Of a DNA stretch of 64,000 bases, positions 35,588-43,577 are shown piece after piece; the stretch's first letter is position 1; the number at the start of each line of letters is the position of its first letter. The translations under genes were made by a program, and so were the position numbers. The notes under the pieces were generated by a model. That model made no database searches and was not told the origin of the DNA. It saw nothing but the letters and a program-made list of their open reading frames with translations. The DNA lies in NCBI RefSeq assembly GCF_010365865.1, contig NZ_CP048020.1, positions 1 through 64,000 on the forward strand, read 5' to 3'. This DNA comes from Treponema vincentii. Its GTDB lineage: Bacteria > Spirochaetota > Spirochaetia > Treponematales > Treponemataceae.

Positions 35588-36705
35588 TTCCCGAATGCGC
35601 CACCACGATAGAGTTTTTCGAGATTATGTCCAAGCCGCAATTCCTTTTGGGTGGCGTTGTGAGCATTTACAATTCTTTCCTTTGAGCAAATATAAAAGCA
35701 ATCCGGACGCAGTAGATCATTCGTAAAAAGTGTGGTATTGTGTGTAGTAAGGAGCACTTGACAGTTAACTTCTTTCAGCTTTTGCACGACAAATCGTGCA
35801 AGCTCAAAATGGTAAAACGCATCAAATTCATCAATACAGATAAATGAAGGACACTTTTCAGGATTCTGCACATCTTTCAGCCAATAATACACAAGCAATA
35901 ACGAATTCATACCGGTAGAACAAACATCAAGAAAAGTGAGCCTTTTTTCTCCGTGTTTAATATATAATACTTCCGATCCGGTATCGTTACTGTGGGTGAG
36001 TTCTTCGGTAAAACCCGCTGTACGGAAAAACTTCTGAAGATCTTCAAAATGATGAGTTTGTATAATACTGGCAGTAATCTCTTCTCCAACTCTCGATGAG
36101 TAACCGATAAAGGAGCGGGTATTTAGCGACCAAAATAAGAGCATCTTATCTACAAAGTTAAAAAGATCATAAAAGATACGGTTTTCAATAGTATCTGGAA
36201 GAGAGCTATTATTTTTAACCCATTTTAAAGCAGAGATTTGCAGATTCGATAAGTCTTTATTGAGAGTTTCCGTACCGACAAGAGAAATAATAAATTCATC
36301 CGTTGAACGCGATTTATCGTACGCAATTACTACTCTACCATCAATAATCAGTGTTTCTGCAATAAGTGCATCAATGTTAAATTTCTTATATCGATATATA
36401 ATCTCTTTATTTTGAAAGCTAAATATATACTTGAATTCGACGGCTTGATCAGTGTTGAATATATTTTGATAATTCTTGTATTCACTTTTATTTGCATACT
36501 TATCAGTTAAATTACTTACAATATCAAATAAACCTATCGCAAGCGATGATTTTCCGCTCGCATTTTTACCGTACATAATAGCGGTCTTCACAATATTATT
36601 TTTTATAGCCTCAGGCTGAAACTCGTAATGACCGATTGCCGAAAAATCAAGCGTTACGGCTTGTTCAAATGCTTTAAAATTTGCTACGGTAAATGATTTG
36701 AGCAT
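35584..36705 (-). CDS. AAA_15/AAA_21-type ATPase (candidate defence sensor)
   Basis: This 373-aa ABC/SMC-like ATPase has the start pattern MLKSFTVANFKAFEQ, Walker A GKNASGKSS near residue 50, a Walker B segment FICIDEFDAFYH, and a switch histidine in LLTTHNTTLF. The C-terminus ends HNLEKLYRGGAFG, seen in ATPases paired with small effectors. AAGGA precedes the ATG. It is translationally coupled to the TOPRIM-like gene. Known relatives act in abortive-infection systems (AbiL, PARIS and RloAB classes), which makes a phage-defence role plausible. A second pair of this general type occurs at 51587-53583. Confidence 0.85.
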   Translation of the reverse strand: MLKSFTVANFKAFEQAVTLDFSAIGHYEFQPEAIKNNIVKTAIMYGKNASGKSSLAIGLFDIVSNLTDKYANKSEYKNYQNIFNTDQAVEFKYIFSFQNKEIIYRYKKFNIDALIAETLIIDGRVVIAYDKSRSTDEFIISLVGTETLNKDLSNLQISALKWVKNNSSLPDTIENRIFYDLFNFVDKMLLFWSLNTRSFIGYSSRVGEEITASIIQTHHFEDLQKFFRTAGFTEELTHSNDTGSEVLYIKHGEKRLTFLDVCSTGMNSLLLVYYWLKDVQNPEKCPSFICIDEFDAFYHFELARFVVQKLKEVNCQVLLTTHNTTLFTNDLLRPDCFYICSKERIVNAHNATQKELRLGHNLEKLYRGGAFGK

Positions 36706-36823
36706 AATAATAGCTTCCTTAAAATGGATTCATTTATATTATCGCCAAAACTGTAATAAACTCAATAGCGCCGTAAAAAAATTACGGATGTTTTATCCTT
36801 CAACAACAATCAATACCGTTTTG

Positions 36824-36990
36824 TTACTTTGTATTTTCAGAGTTTTTCTCGGCATAAAACAGCGTCTTCAATACATTGACGTTCACAAGCGGTAAGGCGC
36901 CGAATTTGTCGGCATTATACAGCTTTTTGCGCGAAACTCCTTTGCGGATATCCATGTAATCAGTGATGCTATTGTATAGGCCACTCCCAC
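36824..36990 (-). pseudogene. C-terminal remnant of an unrecognised gene
   Basis: The reverse strand has an open stretch of about 50 codons with no start, including YNSITDYMDIRKGVSRKKLY and GALPLVNVNVLKTLFYAEKN, and a stop at 36824-36826. Composition looks coding, with basic and hydrophobic residues in normal proportions. It lies between the ATPase gene and an acetyltransferase gene. The family is not recognised. Confidence 0.4.
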
Positions 36991-36995
36991 TTCTT

Positions 36996-37634
36996 TCACC
37001 CAAAAATCTGTCTGGGCAGCTTTAATTTCTCTTTATACGGAAAACCCGCTTCATATACAGCGAAGTCATTCGGATGTTCATCGCAGACAGCATAGCCCTT
37101 CGGCGTAGTATATTCTCCGGTAATACCGGTCAGATAGCCGGGAATTAATTCCTTACAGAGAAAGAATGAAGCATCTGCACCCTCCGGCAATCCATGATAT
37201 CTGATGCCGTATGCACTCGCGTAGGTAAATCCGCTCTTGCCGTAAAAATCGATATTGCCTTCAAAGCACACTGCACCGCAGCCGAGCGCCGTTGCTTTAT
37301 CAAGGGAATAATCCAGCAATATTTTTCCGTAACCCTGTCGCTTTAGTTCGGGCGCAATACAAATCGGTCCCATCGTCATAATCGGAAGATCGCGTCCGTC
37401 ATCAGTTTTAATCAGAGCCCTGACAAAGATATTCTGCCCGATCAGCTTCCCGTCTTTTTCCATTACAAAATCAAGCTCGTGAACAAATGCCGGATCATCC
37501 CGCAGCTGCTTGAGAATATAATGTTCCTGACACCCCGGACGGTACACATTCCAAAAACTTTCCCGTACAAGGTTTTCAACATCACGGTATTCTTCTTTTC
37601 TTTCCAAACGGATGATATAGTCGTTTTTATTCAT
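36996..37634 (-). CDS. GNAT-family N-acetyltransferase
   Basis: This 212-aa protein is of the GNAT family. The acetyl-CoA-binding loop is in CIAPELKRQGYGKILLDYSLDKA (R/Q-x-x-G-x-G/A pattern KRQGYG), and the later strand GAVCFEGNIDFYGKSGF is typical of the family's YxRxGF region. The start at 37634 is chosen because AAGGA lies seven bases upstream; the open frame reaches six codons further. The substrate is unknown. It is the last - strand gene before the toxin-antitoxin module. Confidence 0.88.
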   Translation of the reverse strand: MNKNDYIIRLERKEEYRDVENLVRESFWNVYRPGCQEHYILKQLRDDPAFVHELDFVMEKDGKLIGQNIFVRALIKTDDGRDLPIMTMGPICIAPELKRQGYGKILLDYSLDKATALGCGAVCFEGNIDFYGKSGFTYASAYGIRYHGLPEGADASFFLCKELIPGYLTGITGEYTTPKGYAVCDEHPNDFAVYEAGFPYKEKLKLPRQIFG

Positions 37635-37780
37635 TGTAGGGTCCTTATACACAGAAATGTTTGTCCGAGCAGTATTGATAGGCAGTGTAGAAATGTCAAT
37701 ATGATGATGTAATCTTGCACGAATAACCGGTAGTACAAACTCAACAAAACTTCCGGTATGGTATCTCTAAAGCTGAAAAA

Positions 37781-37799
37781 TTATTGACACTATCAATAA
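37781..37799. promoter_or_regulatory. Inverted repeat, probable operator of the toxin-antitoxin module
   Basis: TTATTGA and TCAATAA form a perfect 7-bp inverted repeat with a 5-base spacer. It overlaps the -35 hexamer of the promoter, the expected site for RelB/DinJ-type autorepression. Confidence 0.6.
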
Positions 37800-37812
37800 A
37801 TCTATCTACAAT
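37784..37812 (+). promoter_or_regulatory. Sigma-70-type promoter of the relB/yoeB module
   Basis: TTGACA (37784-37789) and TACAAT (37807-37812) are separated by exactly 17 bases. This is one of the best promoter matches in the window and lies 71 bases before the antitoxin ATG. Confidence 0.75.
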
Positions 37813-37817
37813 CAACA

Positions 37818-37841
37818 TACCCCGACGCAAGCGTCGGGGTA
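37818..37841. repeat. GC-rich palindrome in the toxin-antitoxin leader
   Basis: TACCCCGACGC and GCGTCGGGGTA form an 11-bp perfect stem with AA between. No T-run follows, so it is not a classical terminator. It lies in the 5' leader and may affect mRNA stability. Its base composition differs sharply from the surroundings. Confidence 0.6.
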
Positions 37842-37882
37842 TTAAACCCTCCGCACGAATAAAGACAAAAGGAGCTACTACT

Positions 37883-38143
37883 ATGGCACAGACAAACATA
37901 AATATCCGTATGGACGAGAACCTAAAAAAACAGTTTGAAGCTTTCTGTTCCGATATTGGCATGACCATGACAACAGCATTTTGCGTATTTGCAAAAGCGG
38001 CAGTTCGGAAACAAAAAATACCGTTTGAAATATCAACGGATCCGTTTTATTCTGCAAGTAATATTGGTTACCTTGAAAAGAAAATGGCAGATTATAAGGC
38101 AGGCAAACTTCAGCTAGCAGAGCATGAATTGGTAGAGGATTAA
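37883..38143 (+). CDS. RelB/DinJ-family antitoxin
   Basis: This 86-aa antitoxin has an N-terminal ribbon-helix-helix DNA-binding region (TNINIRMDENLKKQFEAFC and GMTMTTAFCVFAKAAV) and a C-terminal toxin-binding tail. The start at 37883 has AAAGGAG upstream. The toxin gene begins four bases after the stop, as usual. It is expected to neutralise the toxin and repress the promoter together with it. Confidence 0.9.
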   Translation: MAQTNINIRMDENLKKQFEAFCSDIGMTMTTAFCVFAKAAVRKQKIPFEISTDPFYSASNIGYLEKKMADYKAGKLQLAEHELVED

Positions 38144-38147
38144 CTGT

Positions 38148-38417
38148 ATGCCGGACAAGATAATACAGTGGGACATTGACGCTTGGAACGATTATGTTTA
38201 CTGGCAGACACAAGATAGGAAAACACTTAAACGGATAAATCTTCTTATTAAAGATATCAGTCGTAGTCCGTTCGAGGGGCTAGGTAAACCGGAACCGTTA
38301 AAAGGTACCTTAACAGGATTCTGGAGCCGTAGGATTGATGAAGAAAATCGACTTGTGTATGTCGTAGAGGAAAAGGTTATTATACTGATTTCCTGCCGCG
38401 GACATTACGATAATTAA
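38148..38417 (+). CDS. yoeB: YoeB/Txe-family mRNA interferase toxin
   Basis: This 89-aa toxin has the RelE fold of YoeB, a ribosome-dependent endoribonuclease. Family features are the WDIDAWNDYVYWQ start, GLGKPEPLKG in the middle, and the C-terminal SRRIDEENRLVY with CRGHY, which carries the catalytic histidine and tyrosine. The length and order with the antitoxin are typical. No disabling change was seen, so the module is probably active. Confidence 0.93.
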   Translation: MPDKIIQWDIDAWNDYVYWQTQDRKTLKRINLLIKDISRSPFEGLGKPEPLKGTLTGFWSRRIDEENRLVYVVEEKVIILISCRGHYDN

Positions 38418-38465
38418 TTGAATTTTTTGAAAAGCCCCAATACATTGTAACGACAAGGTACTATT

Positions 38466-40298
38466 ATGGAACAAGATCAAGAAAACGATTACAACCAAAA
38501 GTTTAACGGCGGGGTTTGGAAGCGGATTGTAAAGGAGTTTGCGTTCTTTAAATTGCTCTTTATTTCAGGCTTCATTTTTTCGGGGCTTGAAGGAATCTGC
38601 GCAATTGCACAACCTAAAATCACCAACTATGTTATCGACGTTTTTGTAAAAGAGCGGAATTTACAGAATTTTATTCCGGTCGTTGTGCTGACCAGTGTCT
38701 TCATAGTATTCGCAGTTCTCGTTACGTTTTTCTATATTATGACAATCGGCACGGTAGAAGTAAAGATGTGCAATCGCTTACGGATCCGCTGCTTTAATCA
38801 CTTACAAAGTCTTTCTCTTTCATTTTACGATGCCAATTCGGTCGGATCTCTTATGTCACGCATCACCTCGGATATCAATAAATTATCGGAGCTGGTGGCG
38901 TGGGGTGTATCCGATTTACTGTGGGGCTTTTTTATGCTGTTTGCGCTCATCTTTACGATGTTCCACGACAATATCAAACTTGCCCTTATTGTATTAACGA
39001 CATTCCCGCTGATTATTGCATTGAGCATTTATCTGCGTGCAAAGATATTAAAAGCGCAGCGGAGAGTACGGGTAGTAAATGCACAGCTGGCGGCAGCATA
39101 TAACGAAGATATTCAAGGCGCAAAGACGACCAAGACGCTCGTGCGAGAGGAGTTGAACGCAAAAGAGTTTTTCGCCAAAACGGAGAAGATGAAGGCTGCT
39201 TCGATACGTGGAATTTTGCTTTCTTCTATTTTGATGCCTGCGGTACAGATTATCGGATCGCTGGGTACGGGACTGGTTGTCTTTTACGGCGGAAGCGCCG
39301 TTATCTCGCAGGCGATTAGTTTGGGACTGCTTGTTGCGTTTCTTTCGTATGTTACTCAGTTCAACGCCCCGCTTGCAGGAGCATCCGCGCTATTTGCGGA
39401 ACTGATATCGGCACAAGCAGCGGCGGAACGGATTTTTGCACTGCTGGAAGAGAAGCCTGATATTCAGGATACGGAAGCGGTTATCAAAAAATACGGCGCC
39501 GCGCTTAATCCGCCGGAAGTGCAGCGTCCTGCTATAAAAGGAACCGTACGGTTTGAGCACGTATCATTTTGGTATAAAGAAAGCGAACCTGTTTTAATCG
39601 ATTTTAATTTGACGGTGCAGGCCGGTGAAACGCTTGCGCTCGTCGGGTCTACCGGAGCGGGAAAGTCTACCATCGTGAATTTATTTTGCCGATTTTATGA
39701 GCCGAAGCAGGGAAGTATTTTAATTGATGGAATCGACTACACTGAAATGCCGGAAACATGGATACACGAAAACCTCGGCTATGTACTGCAATCACCTCAT
39801 TTGTTTTCGGGCACAATCGAAGAGAACATCCGCTACGGCAAGCTTGATGCAACGGAAGAAGAAATTATCGCGGCGGCAAAGCTCGTGGACGCTCACGAAT
39901 TTATTTCCGCGATGCCGAACGGTTACCAAACGCAGGTAGGTGAAGGCGGTGGCTTACTTTCGATGGGGCAAAAACAGCTGATCTCGTTTGCACATACCCT
40001 TGTGCGGAATCCGCGCCTGTTTGTGTTGGACGAAGCAACCTCATCGGTTGATACGGAAACGGAACAAAAAATTCAAAATGCTATTGCCGCCGTGCTGGAA
40101 AACAGAACTTCGTTCGTAGTGGCGCACCGCCTTTCCACTATCCGCAATGCCGATAAAATCATTGTTATCGAAAAAGGCAGGATGATAGAAGCAGGCACGC
40201 ACGAAGAACTGCTGCAGAAAAAAGGACACTACTATCAGCTTTATTCGATGCAATTCCTGCAGGAAAAAGAAGGCATCATGCAGGGCAAAAGAGCGTGA
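38466..40298 (+). CDS. ABC exporter half-transporter
   Basis: This 610-aa half-transporter has an N-terminal cytoplasmic segment, six membrane helices up to about 330, and an ATPase. Walker A is GSTGAGKST, the Walker B segment is LFVLDEATS with an intact glutamate, and the signature is LSMGQ in place of the usual LSGGQ. The H-loop is in VVAHRLS. It resembles the intact half of heterodimeric multidrug exporters and could pair with the product at 26943, which has a degenerate Walker B; that is speculation. Confidence 0.92.
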   Translation: MEQDQENDYNQKFNGGVWKRIVKEFAFFKLLFISGFIFSGLEGICAIAQPKITNYVIDVFVKERNLQNFIPVVVLTSVFIVFAVLVTFFYIMTIGTVEVKMCNRLRIRCFNHLQSLSLSFYDANSVGSLMSRITSDINKLSELVAWGVSDLLWGFFMLFALIFTMFHDNIKLALIVLTTFPLIIALSIYLRAKILKAQRRVRVVNAQLAAAYNEDIQGAKTTKTLVREELNAKEFFAKTEKMKAASIRGILLSSILMPAVQIIGSLGTGLVVFYGGSAVISQAISLGLLVAFLSYVTQFNAPLAGASALFAELISAQAAAERIFALLEEKPDIQDTEAVIKKYGAALNPPEVQRPAIKGTVRFEHVSFWYKESEPVLIDFNLTVQAGETLALVGSTGAGKSTIVNLFCRFYEPKQGSILIDGIDYTEMPETWIHENLGYVLQSPHLFSGTIEENIRYGKLDATEEEIIAAAKLVDAHEFISAMPNGYQTQVGEGGGLLSMGQKQLISFAHTLVRNPRLFVLDEATSSVDTETEQKIQNAIAAVLENRTSFVVAHRLSTIRNADKIIVIEKGRMIEAGTHEELLQKKGHYYQLYSMQFLQEKEGIMQGKRA

Positions 40299-40324
40299 TT
40301 GTTCCGTATGAAAGCCGGAATCCT

Positions 40325-40356
40325 CGGCACCCTGCGTAGTGCCGTATTGCTTTTTT
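40325..40356 (+). terminator. Terminator of the ABC exporter gene
   Basis: A 6-bp GC-rich stem (CGGCAC with GTGCCG) is followed by a T-run. It sits between the exporter and the convergent MATE gene. Confidence 0.55.
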
Positions 40357-40364
40357 ATAAACCC

Positions 40365-41744
40365 TTACGCAACAGTCAAATTCTTTACCCACCGCTCTTT
40401 TTTCAGTTGATGTCTGGCGATGAGCAGTTTAAGAAAATCACTGAGCTTTGCAAGTCCGAACATCGCAACGGGCGAAAGCGCGGTACAATAGGTGAAAATA
40501 AGCATTACCGGCAAAAATACCATTGAGTTGACGCTGATATCGACCCATGCGCCAAGTTGAGCATCACCACCCGCGCGGGAAATTGCAAGCTGCGTATTAA
40601 GGTACGACCACAGCGGCATATAAAGCGCGATAATCCATATAAGATTCCGCGTGATGATATGCGAGGCAGGCGAAAGCCGGATAAACACAACGGGAATAAG
40701 AAAAACCGTGAGAGCCTCGCAGATGCCGACGAAGATACCGAAGATAAAAAACCCCGAAAGGAACCATCGCGCCTGTTTGCGGGCTTCGTCCAATTTATTT
40801 TGTCCGAGCGAACTGCCGACGATTATACGTACGCAGGTAAAAATCACCGGAAAAATTAAAAAGAATATATTTGCAATCGTCCAACCGGCAGCCATGCCTG
40901 CGACGACCTCCGCCCCACCGCGGCTGTTGTACAGTGCCGCGACAATCGTTTCGGTTCCCACCCACGAAATATCGGAGGCAAACACCAAACCGAGCTTCTT
41001 AACCATCTGCATGAACAATTTCCATCGGACTTTCCAAAGCGACAATATCCGTACATAAAATGCAGGCTTTTTGACATGCACGTAGATAAGCAAGAGAGCA
41101 ACTTCGGCACAGCGGGCTATCAGCGTCGCATACGCAGCGCCCTTTACCTCCAGCCGCGGCGCTCCGAAATGGCCGTAAATCAAAATGTAGTTTCCGCAGG
41201 TGTTTATCAAAGTAGAGATAATCGCGCTGTACATAATGATCTTTACATTGCCGATGTCACGCAGGGAAGAGGTAATCGCGGTAGAAAAGGCAATAGGGAT
41301 AAAGGTAAGTAGGATAATATGCAGATACCGTTGCCCCTCTGCAACGATTTCCGGCGCCTGCTGATTCCCATGAACTAAAAAGCCGAGGATATGTCCTGAA
41401 AAAAAGAATGAGAAAACCGTAAACAGCGCGGCACAGGCAAGCATCATAATCTGCTTAAACCGGTACGTTTGCTGCATTCCGCCTGCATCTTTTGCGCCGT
41501 TAAATTGGGACATAAACATACCGCCGGTTTCGGCAAACGTCCCGATCGTTGTCAAGAAGAGGAAGGTGAATTGATTGGTGATATTGACCGCGCTCATCTT
41601 TATGTCGCCCAATCCGCCCACCATAAAGTTATCGATCAGCGAAACGAGGCTTTGCACAAAGGTTTGAATCATAACCGGTATGGCAAATCCAAGCGCCTGC
41701 CGATAAAAGTGAACCGGCCCCAGCGAAAATCTTTTTAATTGCAT
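40365..41744 (-). CDS. MATE-family efflux transporter
   Basis: This 459-aa transporter of the MATE family has about twelve hydrophobic segments. The start region has the family pattern AIPVMIQTFVQSLVSLIDNFMVG, and the second half repeats it. MATE pumps export cationic drugs or metabolites using Na+ or H+. It begins eight bases after the nrdB stop on the same strand, so the two are co-transcribed. A functional link to ribonucleotide reductase is not evident. Confidence 0.93.
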   Translation of the reverse strand: MQLKRFSLGPVHFYRQALGFAIPVMIQTFVQSLVSLIDNFMVGGLGDIKMSAVNITNQFTFLFLTTIGTFAETGGMFMSQFNGAKDAGGMQQTYRFKQIMMLACAALFTVFSFFFSGHILGFLVHGNQQAPEIVAEGQRYLHIILLTFIPIAFSTAITSSLRDIGNVKIIMYSAIISTLINTCGNYILIYGHFGAPRLEVKGAAYATLIARCAEVALLLIYVHVKKPAFYVRILSLWKVRWKLFMQMVKKLGLVFASDISWVGTETIVAALYNSRGGAEVVAGMAAGWTIANIFFLIFPVIFTCVRIIVGSSLGQNKLDEARKQARWFLSGFFIFGIFVGICEALTVFLIPVVFIRLSPASHIITRNLIWIIALYMPLWSYLNTQLAISRAGGDAQLGAWVDISVNSMVFLPVMLIFTYCTALSPVAMFGLAKLSDFLKLLIARHQLKKERWVKNLTVA

Positions 41745-41752
41745 TTTCTTCC

Positions 41753-42811
41753 CTATAGGTCATCCTTTAGCGCGGAAGATTTTGCATAAGCCGTAGACTT
41801 TGCTTCAAAGAAATCCGTCTTGATGAGGTTTGCGTTGCTGTATTGGCTTACCCAACTCATGGAGGCAGGTTCTTCACGGTGGCCTTCGTACAATGGTTCA
41901 AAGCCGAGGTTTTCGCAGCGAAGGTTGCCGAGGTACTGAATGTAGTCGGTAACCATGCCGCGGGTCAGTCCGGGAATGTCGTCGCCGATAACGTAATGCC
42001 CCCATGCAATTTCCTGTTCACAGCCTTCGCGGATCATGCTGCGGAACAGCTCGTTGTTTTCCGGCGTGAACAGCTGTGGCTCTTCCTTTTGCAGCTCATG
42101 GATGATCGAGCGGAATAGCCACAAATGCGTGTTTTCGTCGCGGTTGATGTAGCGGATTTCCTGCACGGAGCCGGGCATCTTGTTATTCCGACCGAGGTTA
42201 TAAAAAAACATAAAGCCGGAATAAAAATATACCCCTTCCAGAATATAATTGGCGACGGCAACCTTGAGCAAGGCAAGCGCGCTTTTATCATCCTGAAACT
42301 CATTATATAGGTCGCCGATAAACTTGTTCCGTTTTAAGAGGTGCTCATCATCCTTCCACTGATAAAGGATGGCAGTCCGCTCGTCGGGGGAGCAGATGGT
42401 GTCCAACATGTAGCTGTAGCTCTGCGAGTGTACTGCCTCCTGAAACGCCTGAATGGTAAGGCAGAGGTTTACTTCGTTTGCGGTAATATACTGTCCGACA
42501 TTCGGTAGGTTCGCCGTCTGAATGCTATCCAAAAAAATGAGGAAGGAAAGGATTTTATCATACGCGGTTTTTTCCGCGGGGCTGAGTTTGCGGTAATCCT
42601 GCACATCAGTATTCATATTGATTTCTTCCGGTATCCAGAAATTATTCATCGCCTGCCGATACCATTCGCTTGCCCATGTATACTTCATGTTGTTAAAGTC
42701 GTTGAGGTTGGTGGTGTTCCCGCCTATCATCTTCCGCAGATGGACTTCGATGTCGCCCGTTTCGTTAAAGAGCTTTTTACGAGAAAGCACGGTTTCGTTA
42801 TCTATCATCAA
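41753..42811 (-). CDS. nrdB: Ribonucleotide reductase small (radical-generating) subunit
   Basis: NrdB (352 aa) houses the di-metal site and radical needed by NrdA to reduce ribonucleotides. Metal ligands are expected in LDSIQTANL, QEAVHSQSY, ILEGVYFYSGF and RDENTHLWLF. Tyrosines follow the EAVH motif (HSQSYSY), consistent with a tyrosyl-radical type. AAGGAG precedes the start. nrdA is not in the window. It is the first gene of an operon with the MATE gene. No NrdR box was recognised. Confidence 0.95.
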   Translation of the reverse strand: MMIDNETVLSRKKLFNETGDIEVHLRKMIGGNTTNLNDFNNMKYTWASEWYRQAMNNFWIPEEINMNTDVQDYRKLSPAEKTAYDKILSFLIFLDSIQTANLPNVGQYITANEVNLCLTIQAFQEAVHSQSYSYMLDTICSPDERTAILYQWKDDEHLLKRNKFIGDLYNEFQDDKSALALLKVAVANYILEGVYFYSGFMFFYNLGRNNKMPGSVQEIRYINRDENTHLWLFRSIIHELQKEEPQLFTPENNELFRSMIREGCEQEIAWGHYVIGDDIPGLTRGMVTDYIQYLGNLRCENLGFEPLYEGHREEPASMSWVSQYSNANLIKTDFFEAKSTAYAKSSALKDDL

Positions 42812-42894
42812 AATACTCCTTGTACTGTTCTATATATATAATATTTAGCTCTCAAACATCAAGGATAAAAGATATTAGCTCTCTATTAATGAGA

Positions 42895-43575
42895 TCAAGT
42901 GGCAGATTGCGTAGTATCGAATTCCAACAGATAGTTGCTAAACACATTGATGACTGTTGTGTTTTCGTAGACGGTTACTCGCGGGGCTTGAAGATCATAA
43001 AGATGAATGTGTCCGTGTAAAAAATAGCGCGGCTTAAACTTTTTTATGAACCATAAAAAGCATTTAAATCCCACATGGCACGGGTCGGGGCGGTCGTGGA
43101 TACCGAAGGGTGCTGCATGAGCGACAAAAACATCTACATATCGACCATAGCGCAGCTTGTTGTAAATGAGGCGCGGTACCATTGCGAGTAGCTGCATCTT
43201 CATTTGATGTTCAGTGTATTGCCCGACGTCGCTATTATACCGGATACTTCCCGAAACCCCGGCAAAAAGTATGCCGTTCTCTCGGCGTGTGGTAAAGCCA
43301 AGATACGTTGACCCGTACCCTTCAGAGCGGATTGCGGCAATAGTTTGTAAGGAAGCGCTCGATCCAAGGTTTTTATGATAGTACGGCAATGCAGTGAGAT
43401 TATGATTCCCAAACACAAAGAAAAGCGGTTTATTCAACGATGAAACGATAAATTCCAAATACTCCATTGGTAAATCCCCTGCCGAAATCACAAGATCGAC
43501 ATCTTGGTACCGCTCTTTGATATTGACACTGTAAATGAGCGGATCGATTTGATCGGAAATGCAGAGGATCTTCAT
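42895..43575 (-). CDS. Calcineurin-like metallophosphoesterase
   Basis: This 226-aa metal-dependent phosphoesterase has the family motifs in order: SDQID at the start (a slight variant of DxH, with glutamine in place of the histidine), GDLP, GNHN, VAHAAPFG, and GHIH near residue 196. The missing first histidine is shared by some members of this family. Substrate unknown. The gene starts two bases after the TPR gene stop on the same strand (43578), so the two form an operon. Confidence 0.88.
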   Translation of the reverse strand: MKILCISDQIDPLIYSVNIKERYQDVDLVISAGDLPMEYLEFIVSSLNKPLFFVFGNHNLTALPYYHKNLGSSASLQTIAAIRSEGYGSTYLGFTTRRENGILFAGVSGSIRYNSDVGQYTEHQMKMQLLAMVPRLIYNKLRYGRYVDVFVAHAAPFGIHDRPDPCHVGFKCFLWFIKKFKPRYFLHGHIHLYDLQAPRVTVYENTTVINVFSNYLLEFDTTQSAT

Positions 43576-43577
43576 GC

